Origin: Marthasterias glacialis
Taxonomy: Eukaryota; Echinodermata; Asteroidea; Forcipulatida; Asteriidae
DNA: 64,000 nt
Direction of reading: 5' to 3'
NCBI GenBank assembly: GCA_911728455.2
Contig: OU452223.1
Coordinates: 15,984,802-16,048,801 of the forward strand
Under the pieces are notes generated by a model, which worked only from the letters and a program-made list of their open reading frames with translations, did no database searches and had not been told where the DNA came from. This document shows, in pieces, positions 36,592 through 47,578 of this stretch. The position numbers and the translations under genes were made by a program. Each line of letters starts with the position of its first letter. Position 1 is the stretch's first letter.

Positions 36592-38087
36592 ATGGAATAC
36601 GATGCACACATTCAGCTGTACTTCTCTCTAGGACTTCAGTATAAGGAGATAGTTAATGCACTGGCGCTGAATCACAGAACAGTTGTTAGTATGCGAACTC
36701 TTAAACGCAGTTTGAAGAGACTTGGCCTTTTCCGAAGGAAAAACAAATCTGATGCTGAGGATGTTGCCAGGTTCATTGCAGATAACATAAGGAGAGGAAG
36801 TCATTACGGATATAGGCTGATGCACCTGAGATGTATTCAGCATGGATTTGTGGTCTCTCGCGAAACAGTTCGACTTCTCATTCAAATTCTGGACCCCGAA
36901 GGTGTTCTCCTGCGTAGCCATAACCGTCTAAGAAGGCGTGCCTATTTTGCTAGGGGACCCAACTTTATTTGGCACTTTGATTGCTACGACAAACTGAAAC
37001 CCTTTGGTTTTTGTATCAGCGGGTGTATAGACGGTTTTTCTAGATTTGTTATATGGTTGAACGTCTATAAAACCAACAGTGACCCTCGTATCATTGGTGG
37101 ATATTACATTGACGCAGTACGTAGAAGAATGGGGCATCCGAAACTTGTAAGAGGAGACTGTGGAACTGAAAATGGATTGGTGGCCGCATTTCAAACATTC
37201 TTTTCAGACAGGAACTCTTTTATCTACGGAACAAGTCCACACAATCAAAGAATTGAAAGTTGGTGGTGCATCCTTCGGAAATGCTTTTCCCAATACTGGA
37301 TGAATTTCTTTGGGCAGCTAAGAGATGAGGGGGCTTTCACTGGAGACTTTTTTGGATACCAACATCTTGCAGTTTTGTTTTATGAAACTGATCCAGGTAT
37401 GCGAGGTCAAGTTATATTTTAACGCATGTATACCAATACAACTGAGGAAACTCTGAATGTTAAAATTATGCAGTCAAACTTTAACTTGCTCGATTCATTA
37501 TGGGAACATGATTTTACATTGAATCACTGCTTTCAGTGAATATGTCGTTTGATTTTGAAAGCAGGTGTAAGCTTAAGTCTACTTGAAAATATTTATTGAT
37601 CAAGTTTCTTATTAAAACTCACACAAGTAAAATAAGTACTGAATGATAGTATTTAAGTTATCATAAACTTGTGTCACTGACTCTAGCTTGTTGGACAATA
37701 ATTGTTACCACGTTTGAGGCAGTAACGCCACATGTGATCATTACTTACAATGGTACATTTTGATGGACTTTTCAGGATGGGCTGGATGAAGTGGTTCGCG
37801 AATGGAACTGCCACAGAATCAGAAAGTCTACAAACCAGAATGTTCCCAACGGGCGGCCACTGACTTTATACACGATGTCTGAGTTGTATGGTCACACAGA
37901 TCAGCTAGCTGATGTAAACATCAGACAGCTTCAACCCTGCTTGGATGAATGTATCTTCAGAAGCCATCCATGTGATGAGGATGTATTTCACTTTATGCAT
38001 TCAGTACATGGTACAGAACAGGGCGAGACCGCCAACAAATCATCGACAGGCACTGTCTCTTTATCTAAGGTTGCGCACATGGGTTAA
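36592..38087 (+). CDS. IS3EU-like DDE transposase/integrase (exons 36592-37410 and 37776-38087)
   Basis: The start ATG 36592 is followed by a helix-turn-helix region (MRTLKRSLKRLGLFRRK; HYGYRLMHLRCIQHGFVVSR) like IS3-type integrases. The catalytic core has D130 (HFDCYD), D189 (RGDCGTENG) and E222 (NQRIESWW), a DD32E spacing. The second exon adds EEWN-type NCHRIRKS, NGRPLTLY and the tail HPCDEDVF, and ends at 38085-38087. Total about 376 residues, close to family length. The obvious donor at 37397 (GTATGC) gives a phase mismatch with acceptor 37776; a weaker donor GTTATA at 37411 keeps the frame. Either the weak site is used or the gene is slightly decayed. No other frame disruption is seen, so it may be recently active. 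Confidence 0.85.
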
Positions 38088-39550
38088 ACATGCAGTAAAT
38101 GAAGTAGACAGGGCCTAGGACAAAGATAGCAAATCTATAGTTTGTAAGTCTTAGACTAAAGTCAAACATAATTCATTTATATTTCTAATTGACTGTAAAG
38201 CATCAATTTACGATGTTTGGCAGAACACATACACAGCGAGACACAATTCTGTTAAAACTTCAACACGTAACTTTATTGAAAGTTTAATATAAGAAGGCGT
38301 TAAAGGGGCATCGTAAAAAAATAATAATTATGACTGAATATACATGTCTTTATGGCACCACAAAACTATTGGATGGCCTTACTGAGTTTTACGCTAAGAC
38401 CAAATAATTACCTAATAATGTAATAACTACGAGTTAATTCAATGATCGTGTGGAGAAAAAATGACTCTACAGCAAGGCAGTACAGCTCTTCTGTGCGACT
38501 GGAAAAGCATAACATAGCATATAAGGCATGGTCATTAACTGGTGAAGTTACATGAGATCTTATGAGACTAATGGGGGTCTTAAAGTCAAAAATTACGACA
38601 TATTAAATAAGAAAGTTATGATTTAGCTTAAGTGACCTAATACCTCTCAACTATGAGAAATTAAGACGTTTTGTACAATGTCCTTTTTATGCTTCAGTTC
38701 ATAGATCGTATCGCGCAGCAGGCGCAAGATGTGCAGCTCAGGCTGAATTGTGAGGTATGCACTGAATGCCATTTTAGTAAGCAGATCTTTTGATGCAACA
38801 ACAGATCAGTAGTTGTGCAGACAATGAGCATTGCTATCAGAGCTATGACAAAATACTTGCTTACTGAAATAGCGCCAATGCCGTACTTCACCAACAATAG
38901 ATGGAGTTTTTGTTGCCGATCTTGCGCCCGAGGCGCTACACAATTTTTTGGTATTAATGCAAGTGCTATACAATTTTTTCAAAAGCTAATTAAAAAGTAC
39001 AGGTGATATAAGAAAGAAAGTTAGCTTTGAGCTTGATATTGGTCTATGTTTCAGGTGCATAATTACGAACACAAAGGCCAAGGAAAATACCAAGTTTTAT
39101 TTGCTTATTTGTCTTTTAAAGGCAAAAACACCCGTACCTCGTTGGTTAAGCTACTCCGTAGTTTAATTCTATTGCTTTTGATTGTTGTCAGCAAAAATGT
39201 AAAAAAATTGTTGAGGTCAATATTGACTTAATTTGCGACGGAAGATATTTGAAAAGTGATTTGGTACAATAAAACTGTAAAAAGGTGTAATGCTTTTCAA
39301 ATAATCAAATTTTTCAACTCTTAACAAATCAAAAGTTAAACATCGCAAAACTGTAAATAACAAATCCCCCCCCCCGAGGAAAACAACCCAATTTTTAGAC
39401 TTAATTTCTTCCCCTTTGTGGAGTATGTTTTCTACTGAGCTCTGGAAGTGTCATCCGACATGATGAGATCCTGAGTTAATTAACTGCATAAACGTAAGAT
39501 GACGACATCCCGAAATAAATCATCTCGGGATGATGGTATCCTAAGTAAGA

Positions 39551-39832
39551 CGCCAGCTTAAGTGGCGGCCGCCAGTTAATTAAGTGGCGGCCGCCAGTTA
39601 ATAAGTGGCGGCCGCCAGTTAATTAAGTGGCGGCCGCCAGTTAATAAGTGGCGGCCGCCAGTTAAATAAGTGGCGGTCGCCAGTTATTAAGTGGCGGCCG
39701 CCAGTTAAATAAGTGGCGGTCGCCAGTTATTAAGTGGCGGCCGCCAGTTAAATAAGTGGCGGTCGCCAGTTATTAAGTGGCGGCCGCCAGTTAAATAAGT
39801 GGCGGCCGCCAGTTAATAAGTGGCGGCAACCA
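39551..39832. repeat. Right terminal array, 12 units plus partial ends, inverted relative to the left array
   Basis: Units read GGCGGCCGCCAGTTAATTAAGT, GGCGGCCGCCAGTTAATAAGT and later GGCGGTCGCCAGTTATTAAGT alternating with AGTTAAATAAGT spacers. The alternation of two unit types in the second half implies amplification of a 43-bp dimer. Confidence 0.95.
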
Positions 39833-39835
39833 GGT

Positions 39836-39905
39836 GAAAGAGAAACACTACCACGTGAAAGAGAAACACTACAACGCTAAAGAGAAACGCAACGTGGCAC
39901 TAATG
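39836..39905 (+). repeat. Short tandem repeat GTGAAAGAGAAACACTAC x3
   Basis: Three imperfect copies of an 18-bp unit sit between the transposon's right array and the resumption of the 1.59-kb array. Confidence 0.65.
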
Positions 39906-40400
39906 GGCTTCCGTACATAAGAGCTGGAGGGAAAGCCGTTCCTTCACTCTCTCGCCGGAGTGGGGAATGAAACTCTATGTGCATCACCATTTTGGAGTGA
40001 AATTGAAACAAACTTCACTCTGATTCAAGTTGATAATACCCGTCTTTCACTATGAAAAGAGTTGTCCGCCATTTGGCTCTTTACAAGAGTGGCATGGCGG
40101 ACAAAACGAGTGGTTTTTCACTCTTTTACATAGAGAGTTTGTTAGAGTATAGTGATGTTTGTTTGTCTGTTTGTTTTGTCAGCAGTGAGGAACAATTTTA
40201 TTCAAGCGGACATGTTTAGTAAACACACGGTTGCTCAGCAGCAACTAGACATGGCGTATTTTTCCCATGATAAATTTGAAAAGACCAATTCTCCAAAAAC
40301 ACTGCTGAGAGTCGAGTACCGGTCAAGTCTAAACTATTTTCGAGTAGTGATAGTCGGGCCAAGCACTCTCATGGACTGGAGTCAGTACGAACACAAGTAC

Positions 40401-40808
40401 GTGGCCGACCGCGTGGTCTAGCGCACCGGATTTAAGCTCTGGTGTTTCTGATCACCAGAGTGTGGGTTCGAGTCCCGGTCGTGACACTCGATGTCCTTAA
40501 GCAAGACACTTAACCATTATTGCTTCGTCTTCGGATGGGACGTAAAGCCGTAGTTCCCTAGTGTTGTGTAATGCATGTAAAAGAACCCAGTAACACTTAT
40601 CGCTAAGAGAAGGGGTTTGCCCCGGTGTTTCTGGCAGTGGCTGCTGAATGCGCCGCAGCACCTTGTAAACCCTTATAAGGTGCTACATAAATGTGTCTCA
40701 TAATTTCAAAAACTTCAAAAACCTGTCGTAAAAAACTGGCAATAATCTGTCAGGCGCTGTGTGCTCCGTAGAGCGCCATATAAATGCTAAATATTATTAT
40801 TATTATTA
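40401..40808 (+). mobile_element. tRNA-derived SINE (array copy)
   Basis: Same structure as 29221-29626: tRNA-like head with GGTTCGAGTCC, then a tail with GCGCCATATAAATGC and (ATT)n. Confidence 0.8.
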
Positions 40809-41980
40809 TACCCAATACTGTATACAATAGTATCCAATCTGTGTATGGGTTATCCAAAATAGGTATTACATGTATTATTGGGTACTTTTCAATCCTTTGC
40901 ATCAAAGTGACTGAGAAAACGACTCGAGTAGACTGGTACTCTACCTCTCCCCACCCCCACCCAGCCCTGCAGGTCTGGAAGAGAAGTGTGATAACCTTCA
41001 CAAGCCTAACTACGTGCGTGTCTTTCCATCATGGAGGATTCTTAGGCAAGTTTCGTGAACACTACCGTGTTAAGGATATCTCTCTATCTCTTAATGCCTT
41101 TGCCGAAGTCTTCCAACCTGACCCAGAAAAATAATTAAAAGTCGTTATGAAATCAGTCTAAATTTGATGACGTTGTTGGTCTGGGCTAAACGGTGCCGGG
41201 CTGTCAGTGCTTGTTGTCACCTAGGAGCTTATAGCTCCATGCTGTCCCTTTCGAGTCACAAGTGTTGCTGTACCTTGATGTTCGGCCTTGACCGGAAACA
41301 CAAAACATCGCCCTGGGCCTTGAGGACCAGCCCTTTTTCATTCAAGTCCTTTCAGGGCTCATCACGGTTTGTGAATTTCTGAGCATCATCAAATTTGTTT
41401 AATAATAATAGTAGACTCTGTACACGGTCTCTAACCAACTCGCAGTAGAGAAAAGCAAGATTTACATCTTAAAATCATTGCTTTTCAGTGATACTTTAGA
41501 ACCATAAGAGCTGGAGGGAAAGCCGTTCCTTCACTCTCTCGCAGGAGTGGGGAATGAAACTCTATGTGCATCACCATTTTGGAGTGAAATTGAAACAAAC
41601 TTCACTCTGATTCAAGTTGATAATACCCGTCTTTCACTATGAAAAGAGTTGTCCGCCATTTGGCTCTTTGCAAGAGTGGTATGGCGGACAAAACGAGTGG
41701 TTTTTCACTCTTTTACATAGAGAGTTTGTTAGAGTATAGTGATGTTTGTTTGTCTGTTTGTTTTGTCAGGAACAATTTTATTCAAGCGGACATGTTTAGT
41801 AAACACACGGTTGCTCAGCAGCAACTAGACATGGCGTATTTTTCCCATGATAAATTTGAAAAGACCAATTCTCCAAAAACACTGCTGAGAGTCGAGTACC
41901 GGTCAAGTCTAAACTATTTTCGAGTAGTGATAGTCGGGTCAAGTACTCTCATGGACTGGAGTCAGTACGAACACAAGTAC

Positions 41981-42391
41981 GTGGCCGATCGCGTGGTCTA
42001 GCGCACCGGATTTAAGCTCTGGTGTTTCTGATCACCAGAGTGTGGGTTCGAGTCCCGGTCGTGACACTCGATGTCCTTAAGCAAGACACTTAACCATTAT
42101 TGCTTCGTCTTCGGATGGGACGTAAAGCCGTAGGTCCCGTGTGTTGTGTGATGCATGTAAAAGAACCCAGTAACACTTATCGCTAAGAGAAGGGGTTTGC
42201 CTTGGTGTTTCTGGCAGTGGCTGCTGAATGCGCCGCACCACCTTGTAAACCCTTATCAGGTGCTACATAAATGGGTCTCATAATTTCAAAAACTTCAAAA
42301 ACCTGTCGTAAAAAACTGACAATAATCTGTTAGGCGCTGTGTGCTTCGTAGAGCGCCATATAAATGCTAAATATTATTATTATTATTATTA
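41981..42391 (+). mobile_element. tRNA-derived SINE (array copy)
   Basis: Same structure as 29221-29626, with a longer (ATT)n tail. Confidence 0.8.
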
Positions 42392-43478
42392 TACCCAATA
42401 CTGTATACATTAGTATCCAATCTGTGTATGGGTTATCCAAAATAGGTATTACATGTATTATTGGGTACTTTTCAATCCTTTGCATCAAAGTGACCGAGAA
42501 ATCGACTCGAGTAGACTGGTACTCTACCTCTCCCCGCCCGCCCCACCCAGCCCTGCAGGTCTGGAAGAGAATTTAGTGTGATAACCTCCACAAGCCTACT
42601 ACGTGCGTGTCTTTCCATCATGGAGGATTCTTAGGCAAGTTTCGTGAACACTACTGTGTTAAGGATATCTCTCTATCTCGTAATGCCTTTGCCGAAGTCT
42701 TCCAACCTGACCCAGAAAAATAATTAAAAGTCGTTATGAAATCAGTCTAAATTCGATGACGTTGTTGGTCTGGGCTAAACGGTGCCGGGCTGTCAGTGCT
42801 TGTTGTCACCTAGGAGCTTATAGCTCCATGCTGTCCCTTTCGAGTCACAAGTGTTGCTGTACCTTGATGTTCGGCCTTGACCGGAAACACAAAACATCGC
42901 CCTGGGCCTTGAGGACCAGCCCTTTTTCATTCAAGTCCTTTCAGGGCTCATCACGGTTTGTGAATTTCTGAGCATCATCAAATTTGTTTAATAATAATAG
43001 TAGACTCTGTACACGGTCTCTAACCAACTCGCAGTAGAGAAAAGCAAGATTTACATCTTAAAATCATTGCTTTTCAGTGATACTTTAGAACCATAAGAGC
43101 TGGAGGGAAAGCCGTTCCTTCACTCTCTCGCCGGAGTGGGGAATGAAACTCTATGTGCATCACCATTTTGGAGTGAAATTGAAACAAACTTCACTCTGAT
43201 TCAAGTTGATAATACCCGTCTTTCACTATGAAAAGAGTTGTCCGCCATTTGGCTCTTTGCAAGAGTGGTATGGCGGACAAAACGAGTGGTTTTTCACTCT
43301 TTTACATAGAGAGTTTGTTAGAGTATAGTGATGTTTGTTTGTCTGTTTGTTTTGTCAGCAGTGAGGAACAATTTTATTCAAGCGGACATGTTTAGTAAAC
43401 ACACGGTTGCTCAGCAGCAACTAGACATGGCGTATTTTTCCCATGATAAATTTGAAAAGACCAATTCTCTAAAAAAGT

Positions 43479-44440
43479 CAATACGTGTTAGATAGCTTTG
43501 TCCTTCTACGGGGCGTCGTTATTGGTTACATTAACTTATCATATTCATGCATTATCAGCCTCCCCAGAACGGACGTCAATAAAAAAAAAAAAAAAAAAAA
43601 CTCCTTTCCATTATTTAAAAAAGCAACAGCCACGGTAGCATTATAATTGATGACAGGCTGATTTGTCATCTCTACCTAAAGTTGCTGTCAAAATGAAAAT
43701 ACTGCTTAATGAGTTGTTTTGCCACTCACTGAGTGAAGAAATAAGCGTGCATGTGCCCAAACGCCTTGCAGAGCAATCTGTTCAACGCGGGAAATTCTCT
43801 TTAAATTGACGCACTCGTAGGGAGACGTTTACCTCTGTTTCGGGAAAGGACTTTTGTTAAAAGTGTTAGATCGCTTGGCATTGTAAAATATATATATTCC
43901 TCTTTCTAAAAAAAGTTATTTCTATTTTTTCTGTTCTTTGAAACGGCAAAGGGAAACTTTTTGATACGAAAAGTGCATGAGTTTTTATATATTGAGGTCC
44001 CACTGAACTGAATGGCAAACTCACTTAACAGGCTCACAGACATTTAGGGCGTGTCCGAATCGGCGGCTGCGGCTACGGCTACGATTGTTGCTTAGGGTGT
44101 TGCTAAGGACGTCCTATACTTCAACGTACGATGACGCGGCGATCTAGCCGTAGCCGTAGCCATTGCCGTATCCGTAGCTGCTAATTCGAGGCACGGCCCT
44201 CAGATCACACGGTTTATATAACTGGTTAACTGGATTTACTTTGCAATGGGAATATTTTTGAAAACACTGTGAAATTGACTCAGCTTTGTTTGGCCTCTAT
44301 AAAAGAGGAGAGGTGACACTTCAAAAAGTACCGAAAGGCCATTCAAAGCATCTTAATAAGGCAGTTTTTGTTTGTGGAGTTTAGGAGATACCGTACACAT
44401 AGAAACATTATTTGTGTCGTGCGTCCACATTCTTTATCGT
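43479..44440 (+). repeat. Segment homologous to 25690-26165
   Basis: Shares ATAGCTTTGTCC, TTTTTGAAAACACTGTG and GAGATACCGTA landmarks in the same order as 25690-26165. A 19-21-base A run lies near 43580. No gene is seen. Confidence 0.55.
44046..44200. mobile_element. MITE with AGGGCGTGTCCGAAT ends
   Basis: The left end AGGGCGTGTCCGAATCGGCG and the right end ATTCGAGGCACGGCCCT are inverted repeats. Inner blocks GGCTGCGGCTACGGCTACG and CTAGCCGTAGCCGTAGCC pair as well. The element is 155 bp. Confidence 0.8.
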
Positions 44441-45478
44441 ACACTGCCTATAATTGTATCTTATTACTACCGACTCGGTTTTTAAAAATTTGTATTCGGA
44501 GCGAGCAATTTCTTCCAGCGTCTTCGCGTCTAACAAAAGTAGAACATGAGACTTGCGTGGGGATCCAGCATCCGTCACATGAGAAAGAACAACACCTGGT
44601 ATAAGAAGTAGAAGAAAAAAAATTGCTGCAACAAAGTTTACACTCCATTAACTGTGTTTATGTGCATTGGCGATCGATATGATTGACTGTTTCGTTGTGT
44701 TCAACATTGTTTGCTTTCTGGTGCAATCAACATCATGAAACTGAGCCCTGGATGCCTTCTGTGTACAGCACAGAGGAAGAGTCATAGGGCAACGTGAAAC
44801 TAAAACTTGGCACACTAATCATTACCAGTGGGATGTTTTTGCCGTTCAGTCTCAGTCGATAAAAAAACAAAAAAACAAAACGAAGATAAAAAAAGGAGAC
44901 GATTAACGAGGGTGCTTGATTATACAGAACGACAGAGCGAGTGATATTTCTACGGTAAACATCCCAAGCACAATAAAGATTGATCAATAGCATTGTTAAA
45001 AATCTCTGGTTGCTGTCTGGTCGGGCTACAGATTGCATTCTTTACGGATACTAGTGCGTGACACGAAAAAAAGGAGACCGAAATGCAACCCAGTTCCCCA
45101 AAAAGCTTGTTTACCTTATAACTTGTATAGCTGTAGGAGTTGAAGGAAACTTTTAGACGCATTGAAACTCAATCAACCGGGGCCACCCCAAACTACTCGG
45201 CCTTATTCAAACCCCACGTATTAATGTGAGTAAAATTACTCCGTAAATCATACAAAATTCACGTCAAACATTCCGGTCTCAGGCAGAACAAATCCCACCC
45301 ATTTTTGCTTGATAGTTTTTCTATATAGAAGGTTCGTTTTGTGCATTAATAGACAACCGCTGAACTTTAGATTTTGTTTTTGTTTTAACCCGATCTATGG
45401 ATACACATTTTTTTCTGTTCTTGTTTTCTTTTCTACGCAAGCGTATTGACGCCACGTGAATAAAAAAAGTTTCTCTCT

Positions 45479-45668
45479 TATCGTGTACGTACACGATAGT
45501 TATCGTGTACGTACACGATAACTTACCGTGTATGTACACGATAGTTATCGTGTACGTACACGATAACTTACCGTGTATGTACACGATAGTTATCGTGTAC
45601 GTACACGATAACTTACCGTGTATGTACACGATAAGCTTGAACTTATTGTGTACGTACACGATAAGTTT
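45479..45668. repeat. 45-bp palindromic minisatellite
   Basis: Units starting at 45501, 45546 and 45591, plus partial units, consist of TATCGTGTACGTACACGATA and a second near-palindrome CGTGTATGTACACG with short spacers. Every unit is self-complementary, so the array can form many cruciforms. Confidence 0.9.
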
Positions 45669-45679
45669 AGACTTATGGG

Positions 45680-45986
45680 GTGTCGTGGCCGAGCGGATAA
45701 GAGCACCGGACTCAAGCTCTGCTGTTTCTAATCAGCAGAGTTTGGGTTCGAATCCCGGTTGTGACACTTGTGTCCTTGAGCAAGACACTTTACTGTAATT
45801 GCTTTTCTCCACCCAGGAGTAAATTGGTACCTGTGAGGGCAGAGATGGTTTCTTGTGATTGATTTAGCTTGGTGCGCTACATACTTGGCAGCACAGGCTG
45901 TATACTCCCCAGGGAGCTGAGATGGTTTAAGGAATGAAATAAATGGCCCGTGACCAGGGGTAGTAATGTCAGAAGCGCTTTGAGAA
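45680..45986 (+). mobile_element. tRNA-Leu-derived SINE, second subfamily
   Basis: GTGTCGTGGCCGAGCGG, an anticodon-arm-like CGGACTCAAGCTC and GGTTCGAATCC closely follow a tRNA-Leu(CAA). After the shared TCCTTGAGCAAGACACTT block, the tail differs from the array SINE and ends in AGCGCTTTGAGAAAGGGG. Confidence 0.75.
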
Positions 45987-46345
45987 AGGGGAAAAAAGAA
46001 GAAAAAATGTGTATTCCATAGATGATCGGATAAAAATTGTAAAAAAAATCTTAAATACATCGGTTGCCTATAAATGCACAAAACGAGACTTCTATACAGA
46101 AAAACTATCAAGCAAAAATGGGCGGGATTTGTTCTGCCAAAGTCCAGAATGTTTTAATAGTATTGAAGAGGACAAAATGGTACCAGGTTGATTGAGTTTC
46201 AATGCGTTTGAAGTTGATTTCACCTTTTACAGCTACAAGTTCTACGGTAAACAACCTTTTTTTTAGGGCTGGGTGTACGTGCATGATAAGTACACGATAA
46301 GAGTGACAGAATTATATTCACGTGGCGGCAATACGCTTCCGTATT

Positions 46346-47463
46346 AAAAAGGGACTTAACTAAACAACCAACAGATGAACATACAAGAATGCAAATCAAT
46401 ATGAAATAAAGTATCAAGTGTATCAAATGGGAATATGAGAGGGCTGGGACGTTTTTTAACGTTAAAATGGCTATCAACTTGACTCCAAATAGTTGACAAA
46501 AATGTAAATAAAATAGTTTTGGGATTTAAAATGTTTATTTATTTCAATGTCATCTCAAATTATACATGTTAAAAAGAAAACAAAAACAGAACACAAAAAA
46601 AACCATTTTTTTTTTCAATCGCTGTTTACGTGTTCACAAGATATGCGACATCAGATTCATTTCTGCAGACCTCCAGGATCTCACTGTCTCCACTTTATAC
46701 AGACTTTTTCGTCCCAGGTCAAGGTTTTGTAAATACCTTTGAGCAAGGACTAATGCAGTTTTTGTCCATTCAATGGTATTGTGAAGTCGGTGGCTATGCT
46801 TCAGATGTAGGTACTTTCTCCGTGATAAAGTGCTTTTATATAGAACACCCATTCAAGTAGATCCTTGTCATTTGATTGGCGGATTGGATGCCACGCGGCA
46901 CCTGTTATTCACACCGTTGCGCAGCATTTGGTGCTCGCTTTCTTAAAGAGGATGGGCCATGGTGATTGATGTTGACGTTATTGTTTAGTTTTCTGCTTTC
47001 TATATTAATTGCATCGGACAAACTTTTCTTTTGTGACATTAAATTGACAAAAGAAGTGATATTTGCAGGGAGTTTTTTACTCCTGTAACTAGCCCGCCGC
47101 CTAAATTTATCAAAATCCCGGTAATGAGGGCAGCAAACAAATCATGACATCACTGGAAGTACTGAATCCACAGATGGTCTGCACTGAGCAATGCTTCGTA
47201 TAACAACAAACAGCCGTTTGACAGAGGAGTACTTCCTGCGACGTCACTATTCGTTAGAATTTCTGGAGACAACTTTCAGGCACCGACTGCTGTTGTTCTG
47301 ATTTTGGCTCGAGGCGGGGGTGAAAAGAGGCTCGGAAACTGCCTTTGTAAACGAATAACCATGCATTGTATAATCCTGTCACCGTTTTTTTCGTGGTGTA
47401 TTTAGGAATGTAAAGCCTTTTTTTAAAAAGAGACTTCTAGCGTGGCCGATCCTCTATAAAATT
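46346..47463. other. Intergenic stretch without a supported gene
   Basis: Only short unsupported frames. A segment at 46843-46890 is an inverted match of 48048-48097 (ATCAAATGACAAGGATCTAC-like). Confidence 0.5.
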
Positions 47464-47578
47464 TTCGATTGAAATTCACTTCTTATTAGATTGAAACTAG
47501 GGACAAACTTCAAAAGATTTGTCCCCGCCTCAATCAAAAATTTGAGTTTCAATCTAATTAGTGTGATTTTCAATCGAA
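47464..47578. repeat. Hairpin, about 115 bp
   Basis: TTCGATTGAAA, TTAGATTGAAACT and GGGACAAA on the left pair with TTTGTCCC, AGTTTCAATCTAA and TTTCAATCGAA on the right, with small bulges. Confidence 0.75.

Larger units (their letters stand above)
35041..39835 (+). mobile_element. IS3EU-like DNA transposon with inverted satellite arms
   Basis: The element is bounded by two arrays of the same 21-22-bp unit in opposite orientation (35052-35201 and 39551-39832). Between them lies one IS3-integrase-like transposase gene on the plus strand. The left boundary coincides with the truncation of gypsy pol, the right lies 80 bases before the 1.59-kb array resumes. A clean target duplication is not visible. 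The superfamily name is from memory of fish and invertebrate relatives. Confidence 0.75.
39916..43478 (+). repeat. Tandem array, right part (about 2.2 units of about 1.59 kb)
   Basis: GAGCTGGAGGGAAAGCCGTT occurs at 39921, 41508 and 43097, giving periods of 1587 and 1589. The copies look almost identical. Two contain complete SINEs; the last unit ends at 43478, before its SINE, and passes into the segment shared with 25690. Two small open frames (89 and 71-72 codons) recur in the units but have no recognisable domain. Confidence 0.85.
45109..46252. mobile_element. Foldback element with 250-300-bp imperfect arms
   Basis: The left arm (45109-45412) and right arm (46003-46252) are imperfect reverse complements; for instance GTTTACCTTATAACTTGTA pairs with the right end near 46240, and AAAAATGGGCGGGATTTGTT (46115) pairs with the stretch at 45290. 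The space between holds a minisatellite and a SINE. A further piece of 45430-45487 reappears inverted at 46292-46345, outside the right arm, so the element is rearranged. Confidence 0.6.

Noticed and set aside
39551-39832. CRISPR-like array
   Set aside because: Spacers are not unique: repeat and spacer are both repeated, the unit is only 21-22 bp, and the context is a eukaryotic transposon.
41164-41382. Repeated 71-72-codon frame in the 1.59-kb units as a gene
   Set aside because: Unit copies are so similar that conservation of the frame carries no weight, and no domain is visible.
45680-45770. Functional tRNA-Leu gene
   Set aside because: The acceptor stem is mismatched, the arm lengths are irregular, and a SINE tail shared with other copies follows directly.
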